Below the pieces are notes generated by a model, which searched no databases, was not told the DNA's origin, and saw nothing but the letters and a program-made list of their open reading frames with translations. Shown here piece after piece: positions 6,357 to 6,365 of a DNA stretch of 6,365 nt. The position numbers and the translations under genes were made by a program. The stretch comes from Kordiimonadaceae bacterium. GTDB lineage: Bacteria > Pseudomonadota > Alphaproteobacteria > Sphingomonadales > Emcibacteraceae. Each line of letters starts with the position of its first letter. Position 1 is the first letter of the stretch. The stretch spans positions 1-6,365 of the forward strand of contig JABIPV010000254.1 in NCBI GenBank assembly GCA_018699075.1, in the 5' to 3' direction.

Positions 6357-6365
6357 TTACCCTAA

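Noticed and set aside
1..6365. CRISPR arrays, insertion sequences, transposase or phage genes
   Set aside because: No regularly spaced repeats, terminal inverted repeats or mobile-element protein motifs were seen on either strand.

Overview
The window most likely comes from a low-GC (about 40 % by eye) alphaproteobacterium, perhaps marine. The main evidence is at the right edge. There, on the + strand, lies the 3' (CCA-bearing) part of a tmRNA with no room upstream for a tag reading frame. This is the layout of the circularly permuted, two-piece tmRNA (ssrA) of Alphaproteobacteria. The neighbouring thyA-folA pair, joined by a TAATG stop/start overlap, is also common in that class. The marine assignment is inference only.

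Left half, + strand: the C-terminal half of ilvD (dihydroxy-acid dehydratase, cut by the window edge) is followed after 9 bases by a threonine synthase-like PLP enzyme. Its Shine-Dalgarno overlaps the ilvD stop codon, so the two are almost certainly co-transcribed. Both belong to the threonine/isoleucine/valine/leucine part of metabolism. After 52 bases comes a SIMPL-domain (DUF541, YggE-like) exported protein, probably a lipoprotein, with a strong Shine-Dalgarno.

Right half, - strand: thyA (thymidylate synthase), folA (dihydrofolate reductase) and a secreted 625-residue sulfatase with C-terminal HEAT-like repeats are all read leftward with almost no gaps. ThyA consumes methylene-tetrahydrofolate and releases dihydrofolate, which FolA recycles. 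The sulfatase is metabolically unrelated and appears to be appended to this folate/dTMP unit. The sulfatase and SIMPL genes converge and share the four bases TTAA, which hold both stop codons.

Far right: an AT-rich divergent intergenic region of about 100 bases separates thyA (-) from ssrA (+).

Most genes here are ordinary housekeeping genes. I see no clear candidate for a wholly new system. The points most worth a second look are the sulfatase (CSVAR in place of the CxPxR maturation motif, HEAT fusion, position behind thyA-folA), the permuted tmRNA at the edge, and the exact identity of the PLP enzyme next to ilvD.
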